The translations under genes were made by a program, and so were the position numbers. 64,000 nucleotides of DNA from Microvirga sp. GTDB lineage: Bacteria > Pseudomonadota > Alphaproteobacteria > Rhizobiales > Beijerinckiaceae. Positions 8,276 to 17,352 of the stretch are shown one piece after another. The notes under the pieces are model-generated. The model saw only the letters and a list, made by a program, of their open reading frames with translations. It ran no database searches and was not told where the DNA came from. Each line of letters begins with the position of its first letter. The stretch's first letter is position 1. The stretch spans positions 51,367 to 115,366 of the forward strand of contig JAKOMT010000003.1 of assembly GCA_022241475.1 (NCBI GenBank), given 5' to 3'.

Positions 8276-9769
8276 CTAGACTCGCGCCAACGCCTCGTTC
8301 AGTCCGAACGACGCAAGTCCGACGAGTGCGGCGAGGGTCGGATCGATTCCGATCCCGGCCGCGATCGCACCTGTCGCAAGGGCGGCGATCGCGCGTCGCG
8401 CCGGGCTGCGCATCTGCGCCGCGGCGAAAAAGGCGGCGCCCGCTTTCGAACGAGGCTCTTCGCGCGGCCCGATCGCCTCGGTCACGAGGCCCAGCGCCGC
8501 CGTATCGGAATTCTCGCGCTCGACGAGCAGGAAGCCTCCCGTGGAGCGGTTGGCGGCGTAGGCGTCGAGGGCGACGGGCGTGTCGAGGGCGAGGATCACG
8601 TCGACGACGTCGTTCGTGGCGATGCTCGCTGCGGGCTCGCGCACGCTGGTCGACGGATCGATGCGGCCGGCGATCTCGACGATGGTCGCGCCGGCGCGCG
8701 CGGCGCCGATCAGGATCGTGAAGGAGGCGCCCACCGCCGCCGGGTTCTCGCCCGTCCAGAACAACCGCGCCGCGAGCCGCGTCGCCGCGACCGGCGGCGC
8801 CTCGGGGGCCGAGACGATGTCGCCGCGCGCCGCGTCGATCTCGTCGGTGAAGGTCAGGACCACCGAGCGCCCGGCTTCGGCCCGCTGGAGATCGCCGTCG
8901 TAGGTGACGATGCGCGCGATCCACGTCTCGCGGCCCGCCGGCGCGATGCGGACCGTGTCGCCCACCGACACGCCGCCGCCGACGACGAGCCCGGCATAGC
9001 CGCGAAAGCCGGCATGCGGTCGCGAGACCCACTGGATCGGCATGCGAAAAGCCGACGCCGCTTCAGGCGCGGGGCGCACCGTCTCCAGCCATTCGAGCAA
9101 CGTCGGGCCTTTCAGCCAGGGCGCCGCGCCGGTCGGGCGAACGACGTTCTCGCCGGTCTTGGCCGAGAGCGGGATCGCGGCGATCTCCACGAAGCCGAGT
9201 CCCGTCGCGAAGCGCTCGAAATCGGCGCGGATGCGGGCGAACGCCGCCTCGTCCCAGCCGACGAGATCCATCTTGTTGACGGCGAGCGCGACGTGGCGGA
9301 CGCCGAGCATCGAAACGAGGAGCGCGTGCCGGCGCGTCTGGGCGGTCAGGCCTTTTCCCGCGTCGACGAGGAGAACGGCGGCCTCCGCCGTCGAGGCGCC
9401 CGTCGCCATGTTGCGTGTGTACTGCTCGTGGCCCGGCGTGTCGGCGACGATGAAGCTGCGCCGTTCCGTCGAGAAGAAGCGATACGCCACGTCGATGGTG
9501 ATGCCCTGCTCGCGCTCGGCGGCGAGCCCGTCGACGAGCAGCGCGAGATCGAGATCGTCTCCTTGCGTTCCGTGCCGGCGGGAATCGCTCGCCAGGGCGA
9601 CGAGCTGGTCGTCGAGGATCTGGCGGGTGTCGTGCAGGAGACGCCCGATCAGCGTCGACTTGCCGTCGTCGACGGAGCCGCAGGTGATGAAGCGCAGCAC
9701 GTCCTTGGCGCCGTGGCCGGCGAGAAGGGATTCGAGAGCGAAGCTTTCGGGGGCGGGGTGGATGGTCAT
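8276..9769 (-). CDS. cysN: Sulfate adenylyltransferase subunit 1 (GTPase) CysN
   Basis: A 497-residue EF-Tu-like GTPase that drives ATP sulfurylase. G1 is GSVDDGKS at 31-38, G3 is DTPGH at 110-114 and G4 is NKMD at 165-168. Beta-barrel domains follow to about residue 435. It lacks a CysC (APS kinase) domain. Instead the last ~50 residues form an Ala/Gly-rich hydrophobic tail (RRAIAALATG...GLNEALARV). Some alphaproteobacterial CysN proteins carry a DUF2061-like tail in this position, and this may be a degenerate version. It is the last gene of the cysH-cysD-cysN operon, starting 2 bases after cysD. With CysD it makes APS from sulfate and ATP. Confidence 0.93.
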   Translation of the reverse strand: MTIHPAPESFALESLLAGHGAKDVLRFITCGSVDDGKSTLIGRLLHDTRQILDDQLVALASDSRRHGTQGDDLDLALLVDGLAAEREQGITIDVAYRFFSTERRSFIVADTPGHEQYTRNMATGASTAEAAVLLVDAGKGLTAQTRRHALLVSMLGVRHVALAVNKMDLVGWDEAAFARIRADFERFATGLGFVEIAAIPLSAKTGENVVRPTGAAPWLKGPTLLEWLETVRPAPEAASAFRMPIQWVSRPHAGFRGYAGLVVGGGVSVGDTVRIAPAGRETWIARIVTYDGDLQRAEAGRSVVLTFTDEIDAARGDIVSAPEAPPVAATRLAARLFWTGENPAAVGASFTILIGAARAGATIVEIAGRIDPSTSVREPAASIATNDVVDVILALDTPVALDAYAANRSTGGFLLVERENSDTAALGLVTEAIGPREEPRSKAGAAFFAAAQMRSPARRAIAALATGAIAAGIGIDPTLAALVGLASFGLNEALARV

Positions 9770-9771
9770 CG

Positions 9772-10695
9772 TCAGAAATACCCTTCCTGCTTCTTGCGCT
9801 CCATGGACGCGGCGCCGTCCTTGTCGATGGCCCGGCCTTCTCGCTCGGAATTGCGCGCCGTCAGCGTCTCATGGATGATCCCGGCGAGCGTCGTCGCCTC
9901 GGAGCGCATGGCCCCCGTCAGCGGGTAGCAGCCGAGCGTGCGGAACCGTACGGTCTCGATCCGGGGCGTCTCGCCGGGCGCGAGCGGCAGGCGCTCGTCG
10001 TCGACCATGATCGTCATCCCGTCGCGCTCGACGACGGGGCGCGGCGCGGCGAAGTAGAGCGGCACGATCGGAATGCGCTCGCGCGCGATGTAGAGCCAGA
10101 CGTCGAGCTCGGTCCAGTTGGAGAGCGGGAAGACGCGCAGGCTCTCGCCCCGGCGCTTGAGCCCGTTGTAGAGCCGCCACGGTTCGGGCCGCTGCCGGCG
10201 CGCGTCCCAGCGATGCTGGGCGGTTCGCAGCGAGAACACGCGCTCCTTCGCCCGCGAGCGCTCCTCGTCCCGCCGCGCCCCGCCGATCGCCGCGTCGAAG
10301 CGATGCGTATCGAGCGCCTGGCGAAGCGCCTGCGTCTTCATCACGTCCGTATGAATCTCCGAGCCGCTGGCGAAGGGCGAGATCCCCCGCTCCACGCCGT
10401 CGGCGTTGATATGCACGAGGAGGTCGAGCCCGAGTTCGGCGGCGCGGCGGTCGCGGAAGGCGATCATCTCGCGGAATTTCCACGTCGTGTCGACATGCAG
10501 CAGCGGGAAGGGGATCGGGCCTGGATGGAAGGCTTTCTGCGCGAGGTGCAGGAGGACAGAGGAATCCTTGCCGATCGAATACAGCATCACCGGATTCTCG
10601 GCCTGCGCGACGCATTCGCGCAGGATGTGGATGCTCTCGGCCTCCAGCCTGTCGAGATGGCCGGGCGCGCCGGCTTGGGCGAGAAGGGCGCTCAT
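9772..10695 (-). CDS. cysD: Sulfate adenylyltransferase subunit 2 CysD
   Basis: A 307-residue PP-loop ATP pyrophosphatase-family protein, the normal CysD length. The PP-loop SIGKDSS is at residues 40-46. Family blocks [46 protein letters not shown] and [13 protein letters not shown] are intact. It catalyses ATP + sulfate to APS + pyrophosphate with CysN. It overlaps cysH by an ATGA junction, so translation of the first two genes is coupled. Confidence 0.95.
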   Translation of the reverse strand: MSALLAQAGAPGHLDRLEAESIHILRECVAQAENPVMLYSIGKDSSVLLHLAQKAFHPGPIPFPLLHVDTTWKFREMIAFRDRRAAELGLDLLVHINADGVERGISPFASGSEIHTDVMKTQALRQALDTHRFDAAIGGARRDEERSRAKERVFSLRTAQHRWDARRQRPEPWRLYNGLKRRGESLRVFPLSNWTELDVWLYIARERIPIVPLYFAAPRPVVERDGMTIMVDDERLPLAPGETPRIETVRFRTLGCYPLTGAMRSEATTLAGIIHETLTARNSEREGRAIDKDGAASMERKKQEGYF

Positions 10696-11447
10696 GACGC
10701 ATGCGCTCCGCGCGTCGCATTAAGCTGCGGGAGATGCAGCCCGCATTCCTTCGCGCTCTCGCGCTCCCACCACCAGCGGCCGGCGCGCTCCTCCTCCCCG
10801 AGCTTGACCGCGCGCGTGCATGGCGCGCAGCCGATCGAGGGAAAGCCCCGGTCGTGGAGAACGTTGTAGGGAATGTCGAGCGCCCGGATATGCTCGACGA
10901 CGCTGTCTCGGGAGACGTCGGCCAGCGGGTTCAGCTTCACGAGCCCGCGCGCCGAGTCGCGCTCGACGAGCGGCGTCTTCCGTCGGTTCGTCGACCCTTC
11001 GGCCCGCAAGCCGGTGATCCAGCCCGACGCGCCGTCGAGCGCGCGCGCCAGCGGGGCGACTTTCCGCACGCCGCAGCACGCGAGGCGCTCGGCGACGCCG
11101 TCGCGGAAGCCGTCGACGCCCTGCTCGGCGACGAGCGCTTCGAGCGCCGCGCGATCGGGATACAGCGACGGAATGCGCACGCCGTAGCGCGCCTGCGTCT
11201 TCGTCCAGACGTCGTAGGTCTCGGGAAAGAGCCGGCCCGTGTCGAGGGTGACGACGGCGATGTCGAGCCGGCGCGTGAAGATCGCGTGCGCCACGACCTG
11301 GTCCTCGAGCCCGAAGCTCGTCGTGAAGACGATCCTGCCGGGCAGCGCGGCGCGGGCCGCCGCGAGGCGGTCGGCGAGGCCCAGCGGCTCGAGTGTGGCA
11401 GCGAGCGAGGCGATTTCGTCCTCGCAATCCCGCGTTGCGAAAATCAT
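10692..11447 (-). CDS. cysH: Adenylyl-sulfate (APS) reductase, thioredoxin-dependent, CysH
   Basis: A 251-residue PAPS/APS reductase family protein. It has the iron-sulfur cysteines CC at 124-125 (CCGVRK) and CxxC at 207/210 (GCAPC), plus the catalytic cysteine in ECGLH (C235). The CC...CxxC set marks the 4Fe-4S APS-reducing type (EC 1.8.4.10), not the PAPS-specific enterobacterial type. That agrees with the absence of a cysC kinase domain here. It reduces APS to sulfite with thioredoxin. It is the first gene of the minus-strand cys operon and is divergent from the Lrp-type regulator. Confidence 0.94.
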   Translation of the reverse strand: MIFATRDCEDEIASLAATLEPLGLADRLAAARAALPGRIVFTTSFGLEDQVVAHAIFTRRLDIAVVTLDTGRLFPETYDVWTKTQARYGVRIPSLYPDRAALEALVAEQGVDGFRDGVAERLACCGVRKVAPLARALDGASGWITGLRAEGSTNRRKTPLVERDSARGLVKLNPLADVSRDSVVEHIRALDIPYNVLHDRGFPSIGCAPCTRAVKLGEEERAGRWWWERESAKECGLHLPQLNATRGAHAS

Positions 11448-11471
11448 CTTCAGTCTCCCGATTGCAACGGC

Positions 11472-11500
11472 ATGCTGTTCGCTTTAAAGAACGGTGTCAA
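11472..11500 (-). promoter_or_regulatory. cysH promoter with GTTC-N8-GAAC operator in the spacer
   Basis: Read on the minus strand, TTGACA (11495-11500) and CAGCAT (11472-11477) are separated by 17 bases. The 16-bp dyad GTTCTTTAAAGCGAAC (11477-11492) fills the spacer. A near-identical dyad with the same orientation relative to its gene lies before cysJ. The Lrp/AsnC regulator gene starts 107 bases away on the other strand and is the natural candidate to bind it. Confidence 0.6.
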
Positions 11501-11598
11501 CGCCACAGCCCAACGCTCGGGCCGCATTGAGGCGCGCGTTGGAGGCCGGTCTGGCGGGTTTGGAGAAGATCGTTCTCGATCTCGAAGGGAGTGCAGCG

Positions 11599-12081
11599 AT
11601 GGATATCGCCGGCGGGCGGGGGCGGGAGTTGGACGTTCTCGACAAAAAAATTCTCGGCATTCTGCAGAATGACGCGGGTCTGACGGTCGCGGAGATCGGC
11701 AAGCGGGTCGGCCTGTCGCAGACGCGGTGCTGGAAGCGCATCCAGCGGCTCGAAGCCGAGGGCGTCGTGCTCGGTCGCGTGGCGCTTGGTTCGCCCGAGA
11801 AGGTGGGTTTGGAGCTGGCCGTCTTCGTTTCGATCGAGTCGGGCGATCATTCCGCGGCCTGGCTGGAGCGCTTCGCGCAAGCCGTGTCGGCCATGCCGGA
11901 GGTCCTCGAATTCTACCGGATGGCCGGCGACGTCGATTACATGCTGCGCGTGGTGGTGCCCGACATGAGCCGCTACGACGCCTTCTACAAGCGGCTCATC
12001 GCCGTCGCGCCGCTGAAGAGCGTGGCTTCGCGCTTCGCCATGGAGCGCATCAAGAGCACGACTGCGCTGCCTCTGCCGTAA
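11599..12081 (+). CDS. Lrp/AsnC family transcriptional regulator, probable regulator of the cys genes
   Basis: A 160-residue protein. The N-terminal winged helix-turn-helix (LDVLDKKILGILQNDAGL, then TVAEIGKRVGLSQTRCWKRI) spans about residues 10-60. The C-terminal RAM/AsnC ligand-binding domain ends with MERIKSTTALPLP, a typical Lrp ending. The ATG at 11599 is chosen over the longer frame from 11494 because AAGGGAG lies 7 bases upstream and residues before it have no family match. It sits between cysH (divergent) and cysJIG (downstream, same strand). Lrp-type regulators next to cysH are known in alphaproteobacteria, so control of sulfur assimilation is likely, but effector and sign are unknown. 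Confidence 0.88.
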   Translation: MDIAGGRGRELDVLDKKILGILQNDAGLTVAEIGKRVGLSQTRCWKRIQRLEAEGVVLGRVALGSPEKVGLELAVFVSIESGDHSAAWLERFAQAVSAMPEVLEFYRMAGDVDYMLRVVVPDMSRYDAFYKRLIAVAPLKSVASRFAMERIKSTTALPLP

Positions 12082-12146
12082 GCGAACGAGAGAAAGGATC
12101 TTCTCTTCTCGCCGCTTGATTCAAGGCTTCCGTTCCACGTCAGCGC

Positions 12147-12162
12147 GTTCTATAAAAAGAAC
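12147..12162 (+). promoter_or_regulatory. GTTC-N8-GAAC operator upstream of cysJ
   Basis: The dyad GTTCTATAAAAAGAAC matches the cysH-side dyad at 13 of 16 positions when both are read toward their genes. A -35-like TTGACT follows at 12170-12175. No convincing Shine-Dalgarno sequence precedes the cysJ ATG at 12206. Confidence 0.6.
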
Positions 12163-12205
12163 ATTCTTGTTGACTTGGGCGGCGGCGGAATCGACCCTAG
12201 CGTGC

Positions 12206-13969
12206 ATGAACGCGCCTCTTCTCATTCCGCGCCACGCCCCCTTCGACGAGGACGCGCTGGCCTCCCTCGACCGGGCGCTCGCGCCCTCGACCCCGGCGCA
12301 GCGCGCCTGGCTCGCCGGCTTCCTCGCCGGCCTCGACGCGCATCAGGCCGGGCGCGAGGCGCAGCCAGCGGCCCCCGCCCGCGCGGCAACTCCCCTGACG
12401 ATCCTGTTCGCGAGCGAGAGCGGCAATTGCGAGCGCCTTGCGCACGACGTCGGCAAACGCGCGCGCAAGCTCGGCTTCAAGCCAAAGGTCGTCGACTTCG
12501 CCGATCTGGAGACGAGCGACCTCGTCGGCGTCGAAAACTTCGTCGTCGTCGCGGCGACATGGGGCGAGGGCGAGCCGCCGGCGCGCGCCGCCCGCGCCTA
12601 TGCGGAGATCATGGGGGAGGGCGCGCCGCGCCTCAAGGGCGCGCGCTTCGGCGTGCTTGCGCTCGGCGACACGGCCTACGCCGAGTTCTGCGCCATTGGC
12701 CGCGCCCTCGACGCGAGGTTCGAAGCCCTGGGCGCGGCGCGCGCGGTCGATCGCGCCGATCTCGACCTCGATTTCGAGGCGGGCGCGGAGCGCTGGATTT
12801 CGGGCGCGCTCGAAGCCCTCGCGCCGGCGCAGGAGGAGGGGACGGCCAACGTCGTCGCCGTCGATTTCGCCGCTCGCGTAGCGGACGGTTTTGACCCGAC
12901 GCGCGATCCCGTCGTCGCGGAGGCGCGAGAACTCGTCAATCTCAACTCCTCGCGCTCGGGCAAGCAGACGTTCCATCTGGCGCTCGGTTTCGACGGCGCG
13001 ATCCCGCCCTTCGAGCCGGGCGATTCGCTCGAGCTGTTCGCGGAAAACGACCCGGCGCTCGTCGACGACATCCTCGTCGCCGCCGGTCTCGCGGCGGATG
13101 ACGCGCTCCGCGAGGAGCTCATTCGCTCGCGCGACGTGACGACCCTCGCGCCGCCCGCGCTCGAGGCCTTCGTGGCCGCGACCGGGCATGGCGGCGCGAA
13201 GGCGCTCGTCGAGAGCGGCGAGGCGCGCGCCTGGATCGCGGGGCGGCAGTTGATCGATCTGCTCGAAAGCTTCCCCGCGCGGCTCGACTCGTCGACCTTG
13301 CGCGCGCTGACGCGGCCGCTGCCGCCGCGCGCCTATTCCATCGCCTCCTCGCGCAGGGAATTCGAGGACGAGGCGCATCTCCTGATCGCGGCCGTGCGCT
13401 ACGAGGCGCATGGGCGCGCCCGCAACGGCGTCGCCTCGACACACGTCGCCGACAGGCTGCGCGTCGGCGCCGATGTGCGTGTCCGTCTCAAGCCGAACCG
13501 CCATTTCCGTCTGCCCGCGCCCGATCGCGACGTGATCATGATCGGCCCCGGGACCGGCGTCGCGCCCTTCCGCGCCTTCGTCCAGGAGCGCCGCGCGGTC
13601 GGGGCGTCCGGCCGCAACTGGCTGGTCTTCGGCGATCGCAGTTTCACGCACGATTTCCTCTACCAGCTCGAATGGCAGGAGGCTTTGGCCGACGGTTCGC
13701 TGACCCGCCTCGACCTCGCCTTCTCGCGGGACGCGCCGGCCAAAGTCTACGTGCAGAGCCGCCTGCACGAGGCGCGGCGCGAGGTGGTCGACTGGCTGGA
13801 GGGCGGCGCGTCGCTCTACGTCTGCGGCGACGCCAAGGCCATGGCCCGCGACGTGCGCTCTGCGCTCGTGACCGCCTTCGCCGACGTCAGGTCGCTCTCC
13901 CCCGAAGCCGCCGAGGCGGAGGTCGCCGCGCTGGAGCGGGGCCGTCGCTACCTCCAGGACGTCTACTGA
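12206..13969 (+). CDS. cysJ: Sulfite reductase flavoprotein subunit, CysJ-like
   Basis: A 587-residue diflavin reductase. After a ~60-residue N-terminal segment it has an FMN flavodoxin domain (LTILFASESGNCERLA, about residues 64-200). A CysJ-type FAD-binding/connecting domain with RAYSIASSRRE follows, then an NADP-binding ferredoxin reductase domain (GPGTGVAPFRAFVQE). It ends in RYLQDVY, as CysJ does. It transfers electrons from NADPH through FAD and FMN to CysI. The ATG at 12206 matches the family start, although upstream GTG/ATG codons remain open. cysI follows 11 bases downstream. Confidence 0.92.
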   Translation: MNAPLLIPRHAPFDEDALASLDRALAPSTPAQRAWLAGFLAGLDAHQAGREAQPAAPARAATPLTILFASESGNCERLAHDVGKRARKLGFKPKVVDFADLETSDLVGVENFVVVAATWGEGEPPARAARAYAEIMGEGAPRLKGARFGVLALGDTAYAEFCAIGRALDARFEALGAARAVDRADLDLDFEAGAERWISGALEALAPAQEEGTANVVAVDFAARVADGFDPTRDPVVAEARELVNLNSSRSGKQTFHLALGFDGAIPPFEPGDSLELFAENDPALVDDILVAAGLAADDALREELIRSRDVTTLAPPALEAFVAATGHGGAKALVESGEARAWIAGRQLIDLLESFPARLDSSTLRALTRPLPPRAYSIASSRREFEDEAHLLIAAVRYEAHGRARNGVASTHVADRLRVGADVRVRLKPNRHFRLPAPDRDVIMIGPGTGVAPFRAFVQERRAVGASGRNWLVFGDRSFTHDFLYQLEWQEALADGSLTRLDLAFSRDAPAKVYVQSRLHEARREVVDWLEGGASLYVCGDAKAMARDVRSALVTAFADVRSLSPEAAEAEVAALERGRRYLQDVY

Positions 13970-13980
13970 GAAAGCCCGTC

Positions 13981-15705
13981 ATGACCAACGAATTGTCGCG
14001 TAACGAGCGCATCAAGGAAGCGAGCGCGGGCCTGCGCGGAACGCTCGCGGAAGGGCTCGCGCGAACCGAGACCGGCGCCATCGTCGAGGACGACCAGCAG
14101 CTCGTGAAATTCCACGGGATGTACCTCCAGGACGACCGCGACCTGCGCCCCGAGCGCACGCGCAAGAAGATGGAGAAGGCCTTCAGCTTCATGCTGCGCC
14201 TGCGCATCGCCGGCGGCGTGGTGACGCCCGACCAGTGGCTCAAGCTCGACCGGATCGCGCGCGAATACGGCGGCGATGCGATCCGGCTGACCACGCGCCA
14301 GACCTTCCAGTTCCACGGCGTGATCAAGGCCAATCTCAAGGCGGTGATGGCGGCGATCGACGCCGCCGCGCTCGACACGCTCGCGGCCTGCGGCGACGTC
14401 AACCGCAACGTGCTCGCGACCTCGAACCCGCATCGTTCGCGCGCTCACGCGGCCGCGCTCGATCTGGCCCGCGCCATCTCCGACCATCTGCTGCCGCGCA
14501 CCTCCGCCTATCGCGAGATCTGGCTCGACGGAGCGCCGGTCGCCGGCGGCGAGCCGGAGGAGGAGCCCGTCTACGGGCGCACCTACCTGCCGCGCAAGTT
14601 CAAGACCGTCGTGGCCGTCCCGCCCGACAACGACGTCGATATCTTCGCGCAGGATCTCGGCTTCATCGCGATCCTCGACGAGAAGGGCGAGATCGCGGGC
14701 TGGAACGTGACGATCGGCGGCGGCATGGGCATGACGCACGGCGAGGCCGACACCTATCCCCGCACCGCCGACGTGATGGGCTTCTGCGCGCCGCAAGACG
14801 CGCTCGCGGTGGCCGAGGCCGTCGTCACCGTGCAGCGCGACTGGGGGAACCGGTCGCTGCGCAAGCGCGCGCGGCTCAAATACACGATCGACGATCACGG
14901 GCTCGACTCGTTCCGGATGGAGGTCGAGCGGCGCATCGGCAAGCGGCTCGGCGAGCCGCGCCCCTTCGCCTTCAGGGGCACGGGCGACCGCTACGGCTGG
15001 GTCGAGGGCGAGGACGGCGACCATCATCTGACGCTCTACGTCGAGAACGGGCGCCTGCGCGATTTCGAGGGCGGTCCGCGCCTGTTGTCGGGCTCTCGCC
15101 GCCTCGCCGAGATTCACGACGGCGAATTCCGCGTGACGGCGAACCAGAACGTCGTCGTCGCCCGCGTCGCGTCGCAGAACCGCGCCGCGATCGAGGCGGT
15201 CGTCGCGGAATACGGGCTCGACCGGCGCGCCGGCGCGCTGCGGCGCAACGCCATGGCCTGCGTGGGGCTGCCCACCTGCGGACTGGCTCTCGCCGAGAGC
15301 GAGCGCTACCTGCCCGATCTCGTGACCACGCTCGAGCAGCGCCTCGCCGCGCACGGACTGGCCGAGGACGAGATCGTCATCCGCATGACGGGTTGCCCGA
15401 ACGGCTGCGCGCGGCCCTATCTCGCCGAGATCGGGCTCGTGGGCAAAGGACCGGGGCGCTACAATCTCTATCTGGGCGCGGCGTTCGACGGTTCGCGGCT
15501 GGCGAAGCTTCACTCGTCTGATCTGCATGAGGCCGCGATCGCGGATACGCTCGATCCGCTCTTCGCGGCCTACGCGCGCGACCGGGACGCGGGCGAGCGC
15601 TTCGGCGATTTTCTCGTGCGCGCGGGCTTCGTCGCGCCGACGGAGAGCGGGTCGACCTTCCACGACGATACGGGAGCATTGCGCGAGCCGGAGCCCGTCG
15701 CATGA
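13981..15705 (+). CDS. cysI: Assimilatory sulfite reductase hemoprotein CysI
   Basis: A 574-residue siroheme/4Fe-4S protein with two ferredoxin-like half-domains and two nitrite/sulfite reductase domains. The cluster-binding cysteines are C427 and C433 (CVGLPTC) and C472 and C476 (GCPNGC). The N-terminal DDQQLVKFHGMYLQDDRD and TTRQTFQFHGVIK motifs are typical of CysI and carry substrate- and siroheme-binding basic residues. It reduces sulfite to sulfide with electrons from CysJ. It overlaps cysG by ATGA, so the reductase and its cofactor-making enzyme are translationally coupled. Confidence 0.95.
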   Translation: MTNELSRNERIKEASAGLRGTLAEGLARTETGAIVEDDQQLVKFHGMYLQDDRDLRPERTRKKMEKAFSFMLRLRIAGGVVTPDQWLKLDRIAREYGGDAIRLTTRQTFQFHGVIKANLKAVMAAIDAAALDTLAACGDVNRNVLATSNPHRSRAHAAALDLARAISDHLLPRTSAYREIWLDGAPVAGGEPEEEPVYGRTYLPRKFKTVVAVPPDNDVDIFAQDLGFIAILDEKGEIAGWNVTIGGGMGMTHGEADTYPRTADVMGFCAPQDALAVAEAVVTVQRDWGNRSLRKRARLKYTIDDHGLDSFRMEVERRIGKRLGEPRPFAFRGTGDRYGWVEGEDGDHHLTLYVENGRLRDFEGGPRLLSGSRRLAEIHDGEFRVTANQNVVVARVASQNRAAIEAVVAEYGLDRRAGALRRNAMACVGLPTCGLALAESERYLPDLVTTLEQRLAAHGLAEDEIVIRMTGCPNGCARPYLAEIGLVGKGPGRYNLYLGAAFDGSRLAKLHSSDLHEAAIADTLDPLFAAYARDRDAGERFGDFLVRAGFVAPTESGSTFHDDTGALREPEPVA

Positions 15706-17189
15706 ATTTTCACCGTCCTTCCCGCCACGTCGATCCCCAGGCGACGCGCCCCGCGCGGCTCGCGCCGCTGCCGAAGCTGCCGCTCTTTCTCGATCTCGCG
15801 GGCAAGCGCGCCGTGCTCGCCGGCGACGGCGATCCGGTCGCGTGGAAGGCCGAGCTGATCGCGGCCGCCGGCGCGCTCGTCACGGTCTATGCGCCCGATC
15901 CGGGCCCGGAGCTTCTGTCGCTCGCGACTTTCGGCGCAGGCGTCGCGATCACGCGGCGCGCCTGGCGTCCCGGGGATCTCGACGGCGCGGCGATCGCGGT
16001 CGGCGATATCGCCGACGATGTCGAGGCGGGCGATTTCGTCGCCGCGGCGCGCGCGCGCGGAGCGCTGGCGAACGTCATCGACCGCCCGGATTTCTGCGAT
16101 TTTCAGTTCGGCGCCATCGTCAACCGCGCGCCCGTCATCGTCGCCGTCTCGACGGACGGGGCGGCGCCGATCCTCGGCCAGGCCATCCGGCAGAAGATCG
16201 AGGCGATCCTGCCGACGCGGCTCGGCGGCTGGGCCGGCGCGGCGAAGGGTTTTCGGGAGCGGCTGAAAGCGCTCGTTCCCGACGCGTCGATGCGCCGCCG
16301 GTTCTGGGAGCGCTTCGTCGGAATCGCCTTCATCTCGCAGGCCGAGGAGGATGCGCGCCTGGCCGAACTCGAGCGGCTGGCCTGCGAAATCTCCACATCC
16401 GCGACGCACGCCGGTACGGGGGGCGTCGTCATCGTCGGCGCCGGACCCGGCGATCCGGGGCTCGTCACGCTCGAAGCGATGCGCGCCCTGCAATCGGCGG
16501 ACGTCGTGATCTACGACCGGCTGGTGACGCCGGACGTGCTCGAACTCGCCCGGCGCGAGGCGCGGCGCATTCACGTCGGCAAGGAGGGCCACGGCGATTC
16601 CTGCCGGCAGGAGGACATCTGCGCGCTGTCCGTGCGGCTCGCGCGCGAGGGCAAGCGCGTGGTGCGCCTCAAAGGCGGCGACCCTGCCGTCTTCGCGCGC
16701 ACCGCCGAGGAGGTCGCGGCCTGCCGCGCGGCGGGCGTGCCCTGCGCCATCGTGCCCGGCGTCACCACGGCGAGCGCTGCGGCGGCGGCGCTCGGCGTGT
16801 CGCTGACCGATCGCGGCGTCGCGCGGCGTCTGCAGTTCGTCACCGGCCACGACGAGACCGGCGCCCTGCCGGATGATCTCGACCTCGCGGCGCTCGCCGA
16901 TCCCGGCGCCACGACCGTCGTCTACATGGGCCGCCGCACCGCCTCGCGGCTCGCGCTGGCGCTCATTGCGCAGGGGCTCGCGGCCGACACGCCGGCCCTC
17001 GTCGCAACGAACGTTTCGCGTCCGGATGCGAGCGCCCGTCGCACGGATCTTCAGGGGCTCGCGGACGGGGCCGCGCTGGGCGCCGACGCGGCGCCGACGC
17101 TCGTCCTTATTGGCCGAGCGCTCGCGCCCGCACGCGAGCGGGCGCTGATCGACGCTTCGGGTGCGGAGTATTCAACGGCGCTGATCTAG
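15702..17189 (+). CDS. cysG: Siroheme synthase CysG (dehydrogenase/ferrochelatase + uroporphyrinogen-III methyltransferase)
   Basis: A 495-residue fusion. The N-terminal half (to about residue 230) is the Met8-like precorrin-2 dehydrogenase/sirohydrochlorin ferrochelatase, with the NAD-binding loop AGDGDPVAWKAELI. The C-terminal half is the SAM-dependent uroporphyrinogen-III C-methyltransferase, beginning VGAGPGDPG at 245-253. It contains VIYDRLV, HVGKEGH, RLKGGDPAVFAR and VPGVTTASAAAA. It makes siroheme for CysI, whose gene it overlaps by 4 bases. It ends the cysJIG operon. Confidence 0.95.
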   Translation: MNFHRPSRHVDPQATRPARLAPLPKLPLFLDLAGKRAVLAGDGDPVAWKAELIAAAGALVTVYAPDPGPELLSLATFGAGVAITRRAWRPGDLDGAAIAVGDIADDVEAGDFVAAARARGALANVIDRPDFCDFQFGAIVNRAPVIVAVSTDGAAPILGQAIRQKIEAILPTRLGGWAGAAKGFRERLKALVPDASMRRRFWERFVGIAFISQAEEDARLAELERLACEISTSATHAGTGGVVIVGAGPGDPGLVTLEAMRALQSADVVIYDRLVTPDVLELARREARRIHVGKEGHGDSCRQEDICALSVRLAREGKRVVRLKGGDPAVFARTAEEVAACRAAGVPCAIVPGVTTASAAAAALGVSLTDRGVARRLQFVTGHDETGALPDDLDLAALADPGATTVVYMGRRTASRLALALIAQGLAADTPALVATNVSRPDASARRTDLQGLADGAALGADAAPTLVLIGRALAPARERALIDASGAEYSTALI

Positions 17190-17352
17190 GGTTCTTGAGC
17201 GATCCATGCCTGCTTCTTTGAGTTGTATTGAACGCTTAATGGACGCTAAACCATGATCGTTCTTCAAGCGACATCGGTCGCGTCTCGCCGGAATTGTTCA
17301 CGGAAACGTAAATCTTGCAGGCGACTTTCTGAACAACTATCGGGAGAGTTGA

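Noticed and set aside
11494..11598. N-terminal extension of the Lrp-type regulator
   Set aside because: No similarity in the 35 extra residues, no ribosome-binding site, and it would overlap the operator; the ATG at 11599 has AAGGGAG.
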